From Streptomyces sp. R28 (lineage in GTDB: Bacteria > Actinomycetota > Actinomycetes > Streptomycetales > Streptomycetaceae), in assembly GCF_041052385.1 (NCBI RefSeq), contig NZ_CP163439.1:6933001-6997000 (forward strand): 64,000 nt of DNA, given 5' to 3'. Each line of letters opens with the position of its first letter. Position 1 is the first letter of the stretch. A program made the position numbers and the translations under genes. Below the pieces are notes generated by a model. The model searched no databases, had not been told where the DNA came from, and was given only the letters and a program-made list of their open reading frames with translations. Of the stretch, positions 17,744 through 25,655 are shown piece after piece.

Positions 17744-18738
17744 CCGGCTTCGGAGGTTTCGTACTGCGCCGCGCGACCGGCGCCCTGGTCACCCTGTTCG
17801 CCCTCTCGGTGATCATCTACGTCGTCTTCTACGTCACGCCCGGCAACGTCGCCCAGATCACCTGCGGCCCGCGCTGCTCACCCGCCCAGGTGCAGCAGGT
17901 CGCCGAGCAACTGCATCTGAACGACCCGCTGTACACCCGCTACTGGCACTTCCTGCAGGGCCTCCTCGCCGGCCAGGACTACTCCACCGGTACCGCGGTC
18001 CAGCACTGCTCGGCGCCTTGCCTCGGGCTGTCGTACCAGAGTGACCAGCAGGTCACGGCGCTGATCCTGGCGAAGCTGCCGGTCACGGCCTCGCTCGCGC
18101 TCGGTGCCATGGTGCTGTGGCTGGTCATCGGCGTTGGCACCGGCGTGCTGTCGGTGTGGCGGCGCGGTCGGCTCACCGAGCGGCTGCTGACCACGCTCAC
18201 CCTCGCGGGCATGTCCACGCCGGTCTTCGTCATCGGCCTCGTGCTGATGATCGTCGTCTGCGGACAGCTGGAGCTGCTGCCCTTCCCGCAGTACGTCGCC
18301 TTCACCGACGACCCCGAACAGTGGGCCTGGAACCTGCTGCTGCCCTGGCTGTCGCTCGCGCTCATCGAGTCCGCGACGTACGCACGGCTGACCCGGGCTT
18401 CGATGCTGGAGACCCTCGCCGAGGACCATGTGCGTACCTTCCGGGCCTACGGCGTCGGAGAGCGGGGGATCATCTGGCGGCACGCCCTGCGCGGAGCGGT
18501 GGCCCCGCTCATCGCCGTGAACGCCAACAACATCGGCGTCCTGTTCGGCGGCGCCGTGCTCACCGAGACGCTGTTCGGCCTGCCCGGCATCGGCCAGGAG
18601 ATGGTCGAGGCGGTCAAGGTCGTCGACCTGCCTGTGGTCGTCGGCATGGTCCTGGTGACCGGTTTCTTCGTGGTGCTGGCCAACGCCGTCGCGGACGTGC
18701 TGTACGCGGTGGCCGACCGACGGGTGGTGCTGACATGA
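17740..18738 (+). CDS. ABC transporter permease (DppB/GsiC type)
   Basis: A 332-residue permease with the family start FVLRRATGALVTLFALSVI and six helices. A Cys-rich periplasmic stretch (CGPRCS, and CSAPCLGLS near residues 90-98) is unusual for the family and could form disulfides. The EAA motif lies near HVRTFRAYGVGERGIIWRH. GTG 17740 overlaps the upstream stop; its own TGA overlaps the ATPase ATG (ATGA at 18735-18738). Confidence 0.9.
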   Translation: MTGFGGFVLRRATGALVTLFALSVIIYVVFYVTPGNVAQITCGPRCSPAQVQQVAEQLHLNDPLYTRYWHFLQGLLAGQDYSTGTAVQHCSAPCLGLSYQSDQQVTALILAKLPVTASLALGAMVLWLVIGVGTGVLSVWRRGRLTERLLTTLTLAGMSTPVFVIGLVLMIVVCGQLELLPFPQYVAFTDDPEQWAWNLLLPWLSLALIESATYARLTRASMLETLAEDHVRTFRAYGVGERGIIWRHALRGAVAPLIAVNANNIGVLFGGAVLTETLFGLPGIGQEMVEAVKVVDLPVVVGMVLVTGFFVVLANAVADVLYAVADRRVVLT

Positions 18739-20363
18739 GCGACGCCGAGAAGGCGCCCTCCAGGAGCCTTGTCGAAGTGACCGACCTGACGGTCGAGTTC
18801 GGCGACCTGCGCGCCGTCGACCGGCTCTCGTTCCGGCTGGAGCGGGGCGCCGCCCTCGCCCTCGTCGGCGAGTCCGGCTCCGGCAAGTCCACGGTCGCCT
18901 CCGCCCTGCTCGGCCTGCACCGCGGCACGGGCGCGCGGGTCGGCGGCGCGATCGACGTGGCCGGCGTCGACGTACAGGAGGCGTCGGAGGAGACGCTGCG
19001 GCGGTTGCGGGGTGCCAAGGCGGCGATGGTGTTCCAGGACCCGCTGTCGTCCCTGGACCCGTACTACGCGATCGGGGACCAGATCGCCGAGGTCCACCGC
19101 GTGCACACGCGTGCCTCGCGACGGGCGGCACGCGCGCGTGCCGTGGAGGTGCTGGACCGGGTTGGAATTCCGGACGCGGTACGGCGATCCCGTGCGCGCC
19201 CGCACGAGTTCAGCGGCGGCATGCGCCAACGCGCCCTCATCGCCATGGCGCTGGCCTGTGAACCAGACCTGCTGATCGCCGACGAGCCGACGACCGCGCT
19301 CGACGTGACCGTCCAGGCCCAGATCCTCGACCTCCTGCACACGCTCCGCGAGGAGACCCGCATGGGGCTCCTCCTCGTCACGCATGACGTCGGAGTAGCC
19401 GCGGAGAGCGTCGACGAGGTGCTGGTGATGCGGCACGGTCGGGCGGTGGAACACGGGCCGGTCTCCGCCGTACTGGGATCGCCCGCGCAGCCGTACACGC
19501 GCGAACTGCTCGGCGCGGTCCCGCGCGTGGACGCGGCGCGCGGCAGTTCCGAAGTGCCGGAGAAGCCGGCCGAGGTCGTTCTGGAGGCGACCGGCCTTCG
19601 GCGTGAGTTCGGGCGCGGGAAGCGGGCGTTCACGGCGGTGGACGACGTGTCGTTGACGATCCGCCGCGGCGAGACCCTCGGGATCGTGGGGGAGAGCGGC
19701 AGCGGCAAGACCACCCTCGGGCGCATGCTGGTCGGCCTCCTGGAACCGACGGCGGGCGAGGTCCGTTACGACGGCCACGCGCGCGTGGGCGTGAATCCCG
19801 CAGTGCAGATGGTCTTCCAGGACCCGGTCTCCTCCCTCAACCCCCGCCGCAGCGTGGGCGAATCCATAGCCGACCCGCTCCGCGCCCGCGGCGAGCGCGA
19901 TGAGGGGCGCATCCGGGGGCGTGTGCGGGAACTGCTGGAGCGCGTGGGGCTCGAAGCGGCGCACTACGACCGCTATCCGCACGAGTTCAGCGGTGGCCAG
20001 CGCCAGCGCGGGGGCATCGCCCGGGCGCTCGCGGCCGACCCGCGTGTCATCGTCTGCGACGAGCCCGTCTCCGCACTCGACGTGACCACGCAGGCCCAGG
20101 TGGTCGCCCTGCTCGGCGAGTTGCAGCGCGAACTCGGGCTCGCGCTCGTCTTCGTCGCGCACGACCTCGCCGTCGTACGCCAGGTCAGCGACCGGGTCGC
20201 GGTGATGCGGCGCGGGCGGATCGTCGAGGAAGGCCCCGCCGACGAGGTGTACGACAGCCCGCAGGACCCGTACACCAAGCAGCTCCTGGCCGCCGTACCG
20301 GCACTCGATCCGCGGATCGCAACCCAGCGGCGGGCCGCGCGACGGGAGTTGGCCGCGGTGTGA
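18735..20363 (+). CDS. Dipeptide-type ABC ATPase, two fused nucleotide-binding domains
   Basis: 542 residues that fuse the DppD- and DppF-like subunits. Domain 1 has Walker A GESGSGKST near 45-53, signature FSGGMRQR and Walker B LLIADEPTTALD. Domain 2 has GESGSGKTT near 319-327, FSGGQRQRGG and VIVCDEPVSALD. Each is followed by a switch His (VTHDVG and VAHDLA) and the oligopeptide-transporter C-terminal motif (PYTRELLGAVP, PYTKQLLAAVP). It completes a full importer: one lipoprotein, two permeases, two NBDs. Confidence 0.95.
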   Translation: MSDAEKAPSRSLVEVTDLTVEFGDLRAVDRLSFRLERGAALALVGESGSGKSTVASALLGLHRGTGARVGGAIDVAGVDVQEASEETLRRLRGAKAAMVFQDPLSSLDPYYAIGDQIAEVHRVHTRASRRAARARAVEVLDRVGIPDAVRRSRARPHEFSGGMRQRALIAMALACEPDLLIADEPTTALDVTVQAQILDLLHTLREETRMGLLLVTHDVGVAAESVDEVLVMRHGRAVEHGPVSAVLGSPAQPYTRELLGAVPRVDAARGSSEVPEKPAEVVLEATGLRREFGRGKRAFTAVDDVSLTIRRGETLGIVGESGSGKTTLGRMLVGLLEPTAGEVRYDGHARVGVNPAVQMVFQDPVSSLNPRRSVGESIADPLRARGERDEGRIRGRVRELLERVGLEAAHYDRYPHEFSGGQRQRGGIARALAADPRVIVCDEPVSALDVTTQAQVVALLGELQRELGLALVFVAHDLAVVRQVSDRVAVMRRGRIVEEGPADEVYDSPQDPYTKQLLAAVPALDPRIATQRRAARRELAAV

Positions 20364-20370
20364 CCGTCCC

Positions 20371-20406
20371 GGTCGGCCCGGTCGGCCCGGTCGGCCCGGT
20401 CGGCCC
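20371..20406. repeat. 9-bp tandem repeat, four copies
   Basis: GGTCGGCCC is repeated four times without change, directly after the ATPase stop, plus a partial copy. It is noncoding and probably slippage-prone. Confidence 0.8.
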
Positions 20407-20511
20407 GGCCAGGTCGTCCCGGCGTTCAGGTGTGACGATCCGTGCGCGTTTGATCTCTTAGCGCGACGGAACGCGACCTGCACGGGAAAGTTACGACCGT
20501 TCACCCCTTTT

Positions 20512-20545
20512 GGTGGCGCGATGGACAACCGTCCGTCGCGCCACC
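20512..20545 (+). other. Long hairpin upstream of the glycosyltransferase gene
   Basis: A 15-bp stem with one G-T wobble and loop AACC: GGTGGCGCGATGGAC (20512-20526) pairs with GTCCGTCGCGCCACC (20531-20545). It could end the ABC operon, although no T-run follows, or form a structured leader or operator for the operon starting at 20625. Confidence 0.5.
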
Positions 20546-20624
20546 GCCTTGTCCCCTTACGTTCGTCCCGCTGCGAGCCGCCGGAGCAACGGCGGCTCCC
20601 CTTAGGGAGAACGGGGGTGTACTC

Positions 20625-22325
20625 GTGCGCATCGGCCTGATTGCGGAGGGCGGCTATCCGTATGCGAACGGTGACGCCAGGCTCTGGTGCGACCGGCTCG
20701 TGCGCGGGCTCGGACAGCACGAGTTCGACATCTACGCGCTCAGCCGCAGCGAGCGCCAGGAGGACGAGGGCTGGGTTCCGCTGCCACCGCAGGTCAGCCG
20801 CGTGCGTACGGCGCCGCTGTGGACGGCCGAGGATGACGGAGTGATGTACGGGCGCCGTGCGCGCCGGCGGTTCGCCGAGTGCTACGGCGAGTTGGTGGCC
20901 GTGCTCTGCGCAGGGGGCGCCAGAGACGCGAACGGTGCCTCGCAGGACGCCTCGGCCACTGAGGCGGACCGGTTCGGCAACGCGCTGTACGGGCTCGCCG
21001 AACTCGCCCGCGACGAGGGCGGACTGGTAGGAGCGCTCCGCTCCGAGACCGCCGTACGCGCCCTCGAGCGCGCCTGCCGGGCGCGGGGCGCCCTGCGCAC
21101 GGCGCGTGAGGCGCGCGTACCCGATCTGCTGGCCTTCGCCGCCCATCTGGAACGCGCTCTGCGCCCTCTCTCGCTCGACTGGTACGAGGACGACAACCTG
21201 GGCTCGGCCGACCTGTGCCACGCCGCTTCCGGTGGCTCGGCGGCCCTGTCCGGCCTGCTCGCCCACCACTTCGGCGACGTACCGCTGCTGCTGACCGAGT
21301 ACGGGGTGCGGCTGCGCACGCACTACCTGGCCGCCACCGAGTCCTCGCCCGCCGTACGGTCCCTGCTCGCCGCCTTCCACGGCAGGCTCGCCGCCGAGAC
21401 GTACGCCCGGGCCGCCGTCGTCACACCCGGCAACGCTCACGCCCGCCGCTGGCAGGAACGCTGCGGCGCCGACCGCGCGAAGCTGCGCACGGTCTACCCC
21501 GGCATGGACGCCTCCCGCTTCGCGGAGGTCGGCGAGGCCCCGGAGTGCGCGGACCCGCACACGCTCGTCTGGGTCGGCCGTATCGAACCGGCCAAGGACC
21601 TGGTGTCGTTGCTGCACGCCTTCGCCGAGGTCCGCAAGGAGGAGCCGAAGACGCGGCTGCGGATCGTCGGCACCCCCTCGGGCCCCGAGGGCGCCGCCTA
21701 CCTCGGCCACTGCAGGGCGCTGGCCGCGCAGCTCTTCCCCGACGAGGCCGAGGGCCCGCACATCGTCGGCGACAACCCGGTCTCCTTCGAGGAGATCGGC
21801 GGCCCGGAGATCCCCACGCTCGCCGACGCATACGCCTCGGGTGCCGTGGCCGTCCTGTCCAGCGTCGTCGAGGGCTTCCCGATCAGCCTGGTCGAGGCCA
21901 TGTTCTGCGGCCGGGTGACGGTGTCCACGGACGTCGGCGCGGTGGTGGAGGTCATCGGCGGCACCGGTCTCGTCGTACCACCGCGCAACCCACGGGCGCT
22001 CGCCGAGGCCTGTGTGGCGCTGTTGCGCGACCCCGAGCGCCGTGAGCGCCTGGGCGCGGCGGCACGCGCGCGTGCGCTCGAACTGTTCACCGTCGAGCAG
22101 AACGTCGCAGCATTTCACGGCATTTACCTGGAGATCGTCTCGCGCACGCCGGTCCGCCGCGTCGTCCTCGACGAGGCCGGAGCCCCCCTGCCCTTCGCCG
22201 TGCCCGCCGAGGCCCACGTCCCCGGCCGCTGGACCGAGCGATCCGCACGCCTGGTGGCCCGCGGCGGCCCGGCCCGCCCGAGCGGAGCCCCCGTACGGGC
22301 CACCGCGACGGAGGCGGCGCGATGA
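20625..22325 (+). CDS. pelF: PelF-like GT4 glycosyltransferase (DUF3492)
   Basis: A 566-residue cytoplasmic glycosyltransferase. The DUF3492 region occupies about residues 1-290, opening MRIGLIAEGGYPYANGD, the counterpart of the EGxYPYxxGG opening of PelF. The GT4 catalytic domain follows (about 300-500) with WVGRIEPAKDL, the nucleotide-sugar motif EGFPISLVEAM (E-x7-E) and a typical C-terminal helix RRERLGAAARARALELF. PelF polymerises the GalNAc/GlcNAc-rich Pel polysaccharide. GTG 20625 follows GGGAGAACGGGGG; the stop overlaps the next start (ATGA). The gene symbol is by family resemblance. Confidence 0.8.
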   Translation: MRIGLIAEGGYPYANGDARLWCDRLVRGLGQHEFDIYALSRSERQEDEGWVPLPPQVSRVRTAPLWTAEDDGVMYGRRARRRFAECYGELVAVLCAGGARDANGASQDASATEADRFGNALYGLAELARDEGGLVGALRSETAVRALERACRARGALRTAREARVPDLLAFAAHLERALRPLSLDWYEDDNLGSADLCHAASGGSAALSGLLAHHFGDVPLLLTEYGVRLRTHYLAATESSPAVRSLLAAFHGRLAAETYARAAVVTPGNAHARRWQERCGADRAKLRTVYPGMDASRFAEVGEAPECADPHTLVWVGRIEPAKDLVSLLHAFAEVRKEEPKTRLRIVGTPSGPEGAAYLGHCRALAAQLFPDEAEGPHIVGDNPVSFEEIGGPEIPTLADAYASGAVAVLSSVVEGFPISLVEAMFCGRVTVSTDVGAVVEVIGGTGLVVPPRNPRALAEACVALLRDPERRERLGAAARARALELFTVEQNVAAFHGIYLEIVSRTPVRRVVLDEAGAPLPFAVPAEAHVPGRWTERSARLVARGGPARPSGAPVRATATEAAR

Positions 22326-23581
22326 GCGGCCTGGGAGGCCTGGACCGTCCCGGCGCCCCGACCAGCCCCGGGGCCTGGGACGAGCGGTCGGAGGAGTGGC
22401 TCGTGCCAGAGACGGACGTACGCGAGAACGGATCCGACGCACCCCCCACCAGCCACGAACCACCCGCCACCCGCACCACCGGCCCCCGACCGGCCCCGAC
22501 CCGCCGCACCGGCGCGGACCCCGTGAAGGCGCTGATGCACCGTCACCGCGACCTGTGCGAACGCGCGGTGGACCCGCTGGAGATCGCCGCCGGCCTGGAA
22601 GCCCACGGCGTCACCGACCGCACCGCGGCACGCTTCCTGCACCGGGACGTCTTCTCCCTGGCGGAGGAGATGTACGCCCGAGTGTCCCGCGACGGCGAAA
22701 CGCTCCCCGGCCCCCCACCCCTCCCCACCCCCCGCGCACGAGCCGACTGGATCCTCCTCACCCTCCTCCCCGGAGCCCTCTGCGCGGCGGCCGTGACCGC
22801 CCTGCACCTCACCCACGGCCGGTCCCGCCTGATCGCGGCCGCCGTGGGAGCCCTCGCCGTGGCCCTCGCCCTGCGCGCGGCACTGGCCCGGGGCCCCCTG
22901 GCCACCGCGCACGCCACACGCCCGACGGCCACCCGGACCTGCTGGCTCCTCGCCTACGCCTTCCTCGGCGACGGACTCCTCCAGGCAGCCGCCGGAGGCC
23001 CCGACGCCCTCCCCACCCGCGCCGCCGACGACCTCTGGCCCCTCACCACAGCCCCCGTGCTGGCCCTCGCCCTCTCCTGCGCCCCCGCGGCGTGGTGCGC
23101 GCACCTCCTCGCCGTACGAGCCCGCCGCAAACTGTCGGCCAGCCGAGCCCTGGAGGACTTCGCCACCTCCGTGAAGCCCCTGCTCCTGGGCACCTTCGCC
23201 CTCTACCTCGGCGCCCTGACAGCCCTGCTCGCCCTGACCACCACGGTCCTGGACGAGCCCGCCGCCTACCCCCAGACCCTCACCCTGGGCGCCTTCCTGC
23301 TCCTCTCCCGCCTCCTCACCACCCACGGCTTCACCCACGCCCCCGCACTGGTCCTCACCGCCACAGTCACAGCCGAGGCCACCGCCCTGACCACCCTCTT
23401 CACAGCCCGCCTCCCCGGCTGCGCCTGGCTGGCAACCCCCGCCCAGTCCCTGATCGACACATGGGGCCCGGCCGCCATCCCCACCATCGCCTGCGGCGCG
23501 GGCGCCCTGACCCTCCTGCTCCACGCCACCCGCACCCTCACGAGGGCGTCGGCGCACGCAACCGAGGACCAGCCGTGTTGA
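22322..23581 (+). CDS. Eight-helix membrane protein of the Pel-like locus
   Basis: 419 residues. The first 145 are soluble, with a Pro-rich start and a helical stretch KALMHRHRDLCERAVDPLEI (about 69-88) followed by GVTDRTAARFLHRDVF. Then about eight transmembrane helices run to the C-terminus. It has no recognised domain for me. Its position, coupled by ATGA to the PelF-like gene and followed by an epimerase and a hydrolase, suggests it exports or supports polymer synthesis, as PelG, PelE or PelD do in other bacteria; this is inference. Confidence 0.75.
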   Translation: MSGLGGLDRPGAPTSPGAWDERSEEWLVPETDVRENGSDAPPTSHEPPATRTTGPRPAPTRRTGADPVKALMHRHRDLCERAVDPLEIAAGLEAHGVTDRTAARFLHRDVFSLAEEMYARVSRDGETLPGPPPLPTPRARADWILLTLLPGALCAAAVTALHLTHGRSRLIAAAVGALAVALALRAALARGPLATAHATRPTATRTCWLLAYAFLGDGLLQAAAGGPDALPTRAADDLWPLTTAPVLALALSCAPAAWCAHLLAVRARRKLSASRALEDFATSVKPLLLGTFALYLGALTALLALTTTVLDEPAAYPQTLTLGAFLLLSRLLTTHGFTHAPALVLTATVTAEATALTTLFTARLPGCAWLATPAQSLIDTWGPAAIPTIACGAGALTLLLHATRTLTRASAHATEDQPC

Positions 23582-23773
23582 CGCGGCGGCAACCCCCGCG
23601 GCGCCGTCTCCACGTACGGCGGGAAGGGGACGCGCGGCATGGTGCGCGCACCTCTGCAGGCATCCCGACCCGACCGCCGGAGGCACTTGCAGGCATACGC
23701 GCCCACAAACCCGCCGCCCTTCTGCCTGAAAGCCCTTCTGCCTGAAGCCCTTGTCCTTGAAGGAGACCCCCAA

Positions 23774-23824
23774 ATGATCACCTCCCGACCCGACCACGAC
23801 TCGGCCCCGGGAGCCGCCCGATGA
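23774..23824 (+). CDS. Possible 16-codon leader ORF before the epimerase gene
   Basis: ATG 23774 has GAAGGAGA upstream, reads MITSRPDHDSAPGAAR and stops in a TGA that overlaps the epimerase ATG (ATGA, 23821-23824). This geometry would couple epimerase translation to it. The peptide itself has no recognisable feature. Just upstream GCCCTTCTGCCTGAA occurs twice in direct repeat (about 23711-23741). Confidence 0.35.
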   Translation: MITSRPDHDSAPGAAR

Positions 23825-24801
23825 GAGTCCTGCTGATCGGAGCCAACGGCTACCTCGGCCGCTTCGTAGCCGACCGCCTCCTCGCCGACCCCGCCGTCCA
23901 ACTCACGGCACTGGGTCGAGGCGACGACGCCGACGTCCGCTTCGACCTCGCGTCCGGCAGCCCCGGTGCCCTCACCCGCTTCCTCGACGCGGTCCACCCC
24001 GGGGTCGTCATCAACTGCGCCGGCGCCACCAGAGGCGGCGCCCGCGAACTCACCCGCCACAACACCGTCGCCGTCGCCACCGTCTGCGAGGCCCTGCGCC
24101 GCAGCGGCTGCGGCGCCCGCCTCGTCCAGATCGGCTGCGGCGCCGAGTACGGCCCGAGCCAGCCCGGCTCCTCCACGGCCGAGGACGCCGTCCCCCGCCC
24201 CGGCGGCCCGTACGGCGTCAGCAAACTCGCCGCCACAGAACTGGTCCTGGGCTCCGGCCTGGACGCCGTGGTCCTGAGGGTCTTCTCGCCCGCAGGCCCC
24301 GGCACCCCCGCCGGCTCTCCCCTCGGCCGCCTGGCCGAGGCCATGCGCCGCGCCATGCAGTCCGGTGACGGCGAGCTCAAACTCACCGGCCTCGGCGCCC
24401 AGCGCGACTTCATCGACGTCCGCGACGTGGCCCGCGCCGTCCACGCCGCCTCGCTGTCCGCCGCACAGGGCGTCATCAACATCGGCTCGGGCCGCGCCGT
24501 CCGTCTCCGGGACGCCGCCGCCGTCCTCGCCCGGGTCGCTGGATACGGCGGTGCCCTGCACGAACTCGACGGCCCGCCCGGCCCGTTGCGGCCGTCCATC
24601 GGCCACCCCCGCGCCGACTCGGACCACATGGCCCACGCGGCGCATACGGGCCCCGGCGCCCCGGTCGCGTACCCGGACGGCTGCGGCAGCTGGCAGCAGG
24701 CCGACGTGCGCACCGCACGCGACCGGCTCGGCTGGCGCCCCCGGATCAACCTCGAAGAGTCCCTGGGGGACATCTGGATGGAGGCGGCATGCCGTATCTG
24801 A
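23821..24801 (+). CDS. NAD-dependent sugar epimerase/dehydratase (extended SDR)
   Basis: 326 residues with the Rossmann motif LIGANGYLGR (5-14), a catalytic YGVSK (Tyr and Lys, about residues 135-139), and a downstream DFIDVRDVARA typical of UDP-sugar 4-epimerases. In a Pel-type locus this would be the UDP-GlcNAc/UDP-GalNAc C4-epimerase (PelX role); the substrate is inferred from context only. It overlaps the following gene by 13 bases. Confidence 0.85.
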   Translation: MRVLLIGANGYLGRFVADRLLADPAVQLTALGRGDDADVRFDLASGSPGALTRFLDAVHPGVVINCAGATRGGARELTRHNTVAVATVCEALRRSGCGARLVQIGCGAEYGPSQPGSSTAEDAVPRPGGPYGVSKLAATELVLGSGLDAVVLRVFSPAGPGTPAGSPLGRLAEAMRRAMQSGDGELKLTGLGAQRDFIDVRDVARAVHAASLSAAQGVINIGSGRAVRLRDAAAVLARVAGYGGALHELDGPPGPLRPSIGHPRADSDHMAHAAHTGPGAPVAYPDGCGSWQQADVRTARDRLGWRPRINLEESLGDIWMEAACRI

Positions 24802-25592
24802 CCGGCGTCCCACCGACGGCGACGAGCACCGGCCTCCGCACCGGCCTCGGCATCCCCGGCTACGCACACCCCCTCCTCGCCCCCACCGAGTGGGGCGCAC
24901 TCACCCGCCCCGGCGTCCCCGTGCACTGGGTGGTCCTGAACGTCGCGGACGGCCCAGGCAGCCGCCCCGACCCGCACTGCCTCGAGACCACCGCAAGGCT
25001 CCGCAACGTGGGAGTCCGTGTCCTGGGCCACCTCGACGCCGCTCACCTGGACACGGCGCACATCGAGGCAGCGCACATCAAGGGGGCCCGAGGCGCCCGC
25101 GCCTTCGGCGAAGTGATCTCCGAGGCGCATCGCTACCTGGACTGGTACCGGGTCGACGGCTTCTTCCTGGATCGCTGCCCGACCGACCGCGCCGCCCTGC
25201 CCGAGGTCCGCCGCACGGTCACCGCGCTCCGCGCGCTGCGTGACAAGGCCCACATCGTCCTGGGCCACGGCACCCACCCTCACCCGGGCTACGCCGAGTG
25301 CGCCGACCAGTTGGTCACCTTCCGCGGCTCGTGGAGCGACTACCGCTGGTCACAGGTCGCGGAGTGGACCGCCGACTACCCGCCCGACCGCTTCTGCCAC
25401 TTCGTCCACGGAGTGCCCCGCCCCCACCTGGACGAGGCACTGCGCATCGCCCGCTGGCAGGGCGCGGCGACCATCTACTTCACCGACCACACGGACCGCA
25501 CCGATCGTGGCGGCCGCACCGACGCCTGGGGGACCATGCCCGGCTACTGGGACGAAATCGTCTCGCGGATCGGAACAGGTGTCTCGGAATGA
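24789..25592 (+). CDS. Spherulin-4-type glycoside hydrolase-like protein
   Basis: 267 residues of the spherulation-specific family 4 type, a TIM-barrel related to endo-alpha-1,4-polygalactosaminidases and the hydrolase domain of PelA. Landmarks are GIPGYAHPLL near the start, VHWVVLNVADGPG (strand 2), WYRVDGFFLDRCPTD (likely acidic active site, near 118-132) and a C-terminal FTDHTDRTDRGGRTD segment. No signal peptide is evident, which is odd for a polysaccharide hydrolase. The promoter of moeZ overlaps its last codons. Confidence 0.75.
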   Translation: MPYLTGVPPTATSTGLRTGLGIPGYAHPLLAPTEWGALTRPGVPVHWVVLNVADGPGSRPDPHCLETTARLRNVGVRVLGHLDAAHLDTAHIEAAHIKGARGARAFGEVISEAHRYLDWYRVDGFFLDRCPTDRAALPEVRRTVTALRALRDKAHIVLGHGTHPHPGYAECADQLVTFRGSWSDYRWSQVAEWTADYPPDRFCHFVHGVPRPHLDEALRIARWQGAATIYFTDHTDRTDRGGRTDAWGTMPGYWDEIVSRIGTGVSE

Positions 25593-25611
25593 AAAAGGCC
25601 ATGGCACTGTT
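25586..25611 (+). promoter_or_regulatory. Sigma-R-type promoter for moeZ
   Basis: GGAAT (25586-25590), exactly 18 bases, then GTT (25609-25611): the SigR consensus. It overlaps the stop of the spherulin-4 gene and lies 45 bases before the moeZ GTG. MoeZ-type genes have been linked to the SigR regulon in Streptomyces. Confidence 0.7.
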
Positions 25612-25655
25612 ACGGAGAGAACAACCGTAGTGATCGACCGACCAACGGAGTCCCC

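Noticed and set aside
25589..25630. 13-codon frame MKKAMALLRREQP with a TTA codon between the spherulin-4 gene and moeZ
   Set aside because: It coincides with the sigma-R-type promoter; the ATG lies inside the -35 region, so it would not be on the moeZ transcript.
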